Assembly (NCBI GenBank): GCA_902767395.1
Contig: CACXHI010000099.1
Span: 1-14,320, forward strand
Length of the DNA stretch: 14,320 bases
Reading direction: 5' to 3'
Source: Oscillospiraceae bacterium
GTDB lineage: Bacteria > Bacillota > Clostridia > Oscillospirales > Oscillospiraceae
Below, piece after piece: positions 13,112 through 14,320 of the stretch; the stretch's first letter is position 1, and each line of letters starts with the position of its first letter. Under the pieces are notes generated by a model. The model saw only the letters and a program-made list of their open reading frames with translations. It did not search any database and was not told the origin of the DNA. Made by a program: the position numbers and the translations under genes.

Positions 13112-14320
13112 TTAATTTGCTCTGCCCAGATCCTTATCCCGGCAGCACTTCTTGTATTTCAGGCCGCTGCCGCAGGGGCAGGGGTCGTTGGGGCCGATCT
13201 TGACCTTGCGCACGGGCTGGCGCTTGACGGTCTGATCCCCGCCGCCGGTGCCGGTGACGGTGGCAACCTGCTTGCGCTCCATGTCCTTGTCGCTGCGGAT
13301 GCGGACGGCGAACAGGCGGCGCACCGTCTCCTCCTTGATCGCGTTGATCATGCCCTCGAACATCGCATAGCCCTCGCGCTTGTATTCCACAACGGGGTCC
13401 ACCTGTCCGTAGGAGCGCAGGGAGATGCCCTGCCGCAGATCGGTCATGGCGTCGATGTTGTCCATCCAGTATTCGTCCACGACGCGCAGCGTGATAACCC
13501 GCTCCAGCTCACGCATGGTGGGCGCGCCGTACTCGGCCTCTTTGCGGGCGTAGGTCTCCTGCATGAGCGCAAGCAGGCGCTCCTTGACGTCGCCCTTCTC
13601 CAGCTTGTCGATCTCCTCCCGGTCGGGGTTCCACGCGCCGGGGGCGAAGTACTTGCCCTCGAAGCGGGAAACCAGCTCCTGAAGCTGGGCGGCGTCCTCC
13701 ACGTAGTTGTTCGGCCCGAAGCTGTCCTCCACCTCGGTGTCCACCACGTAGCGCATCATGGACTCGACGTTCTTCTGCATATCCTCGCCGTTGAGCACCT
13801 GCATTCTCTGCTCGTAGATGACCTTCCGCTGGGTGTTCATCACGTCGTCGTACTCAAGTACGTTTTTCCGGGCCTGATAGTTGCGGCTCTCGACGGTCTT
13901 CTGGGCGTTTTCAATCGCGCCGGAAAGCATCTTTTTGTCGATGGGCGTATCCTCGTCGAGGCCGAGGGTCTCCATGAGATTCATGATCCGCTCGGAGCCG
14001 AACAGCCGCATCACGTCGTCCTGCAGGGACAGGTAGAAGCGGCTCTCGCCGGGGTCGCCCTGTCGGCCGGAACGGCCGCGGAGCTGGTTGTCGATTCGGC
14101 GGGACTCGTGGCGCTCGGTGCCGAGGATGAAGAGGCCGCCGACCGCCTTGACTTTCTCGGCCTCGGCATCGGTCTCCTTCTTGTGGGCGTCCATGCGCAC
14201 CTTGAAGAGGGCGCGGGCGGCGAGCACGTTCTCGTCCTCGGTCTCGGCGTAGCCGGTGGCTTCCGCGATCACAGCGTCGTCAAAGCCCGCCTTCCTCAGG
14301 TCGGCCTTGGACAGAAACTC
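13112..14320 (-). CDS. secA: Preprotein translocase ATPase SecA, C-terminal part (cut by right edge)
   Basis: SecA drives proteins through the SecYEG channel with ATP. The 402 residues present, open at the right edge, cover the second nucleotide-binding domain onward. There is GLFILGTERHESRRIDNQLR and GRSGRQGDPGESRFYLSLQD, holding the helicase arginine finger region. The helical scaffold and wing follow (EYDDVMNTQRKVIYEQRMQV). The C-terminus is an intact zinc-binding linker, CPCGSGLKYKKCC, for SecB or ribosome contact, ending in TAA at 13112. The N-terminal ATPase half, with the Walker A motif, is outside the window. No frameshift is seen. It is the last gene before the hairpin at 13073. Confidence 0.97.
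   Translation of the reverse strand, partial: EFLSKADLRKAGFDDAVIAEATGYAETEDENVLAARALFKVRMDAHKKETDAEAEKVKAVGGLFILGTERHESRRIDNQLRGRSGRQGDPGESRFYLSLQDDVMRLFGSERIMNLMETLGLDEDTPIDKKMLSGAIENAQKTVESRNYQARKNVLEYDDVMNTQRKVIYEQRMQVLNGEDMQKNVESMMRYVVDTEVEDSFGPNNYVEDAAQLQELVSRFEGKYFAPGAWNPDREEIDKLEKGDVKERLLALMQETYARKEAEYGAPTMRELERVITLRVVDEYWMDNIDAMTDLRQGISLRSYGQVDPVVEYKREGYAMFEGMINAIKEETVRRLFAVRIRSDKDMERKQVATVTGTGGGDQTVKRQPVRKVKIGPNDPCPCGSGLKYKKCCRDKDLGRAN

Overview
The window looks like a chromosomal housekeeping region of a GC-rich, low-oxygen Gram-positive bacterium, most likely a clostridium of the Oscillospiraceae type. This is inferred from strong GGAGG-type ribosome binding sites, type III pantothenate kinase, a TagO/WecA-like transferase, a clostridial-style thymidylate synthase, and a CBS protein opening with MNILFYLTPK. 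The lineage is a judgement from remembered relatives, not from a search. No rRNA, tRNA, IS element, CRISPR array, phage gene or long repeat is visible. All gaps between genes are 150 bases or shorter.

Layout. Almost everything is read from the minus strand. Positions 1-2468 hold a minus-strand run in transcription order: metallophosphoesterase (YfcE-like), coaX, an alpha/beta hydrolase, a 39-residue protein too short for most gene callers, and the first codons of truA, cut by the window edge. A near-consensus promoter (2502-2530) drives it. Sharing that same 66-base gap is the only plus-strand unit, a tight three-gene cluster of small uncharacterised proteins (2535-3649). A strong hairpin terminator (about 3669-3712) separates it from the convergent trpS-tagO/wecA-like pair (3778-5980), which has its own near-consensus promoter (6022-6050). 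A small two-CBS-domain protein (6131-6544) stands alone between hairpins.

Positions 6683-13055 form one compact minus-strand block: pgeF, a solute-binding lipoprotein, thyA, folA, trmL, pgk, and a triosephosphate-isomerase-like gene. Most junctions are 4-base overlaps or short gaps. It couples thymidylate/folate metabolism (thyA makes dihydrofolate, folA recycles it) with a tRNA wobble methylase and lower glycolysis. The C-terminal part of secA enters from the right edge, ends at 13112, and is followed by a small hairpin plus T5.

The observations most worth follow-up are these. (1) The TPI-like protein next to pgk has lost the catalytic glutamate and both partner loops, so it looks like a pseudoenzyme or repurposed paralogue. 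(2) The plus-strand three-gene cluster has no known function, and includes a proline-rich protein with a hydrophobic tail. (3) The lipoprotein gene seems to begin at a CTG codon 8 bases after a perfect AGGAGG.
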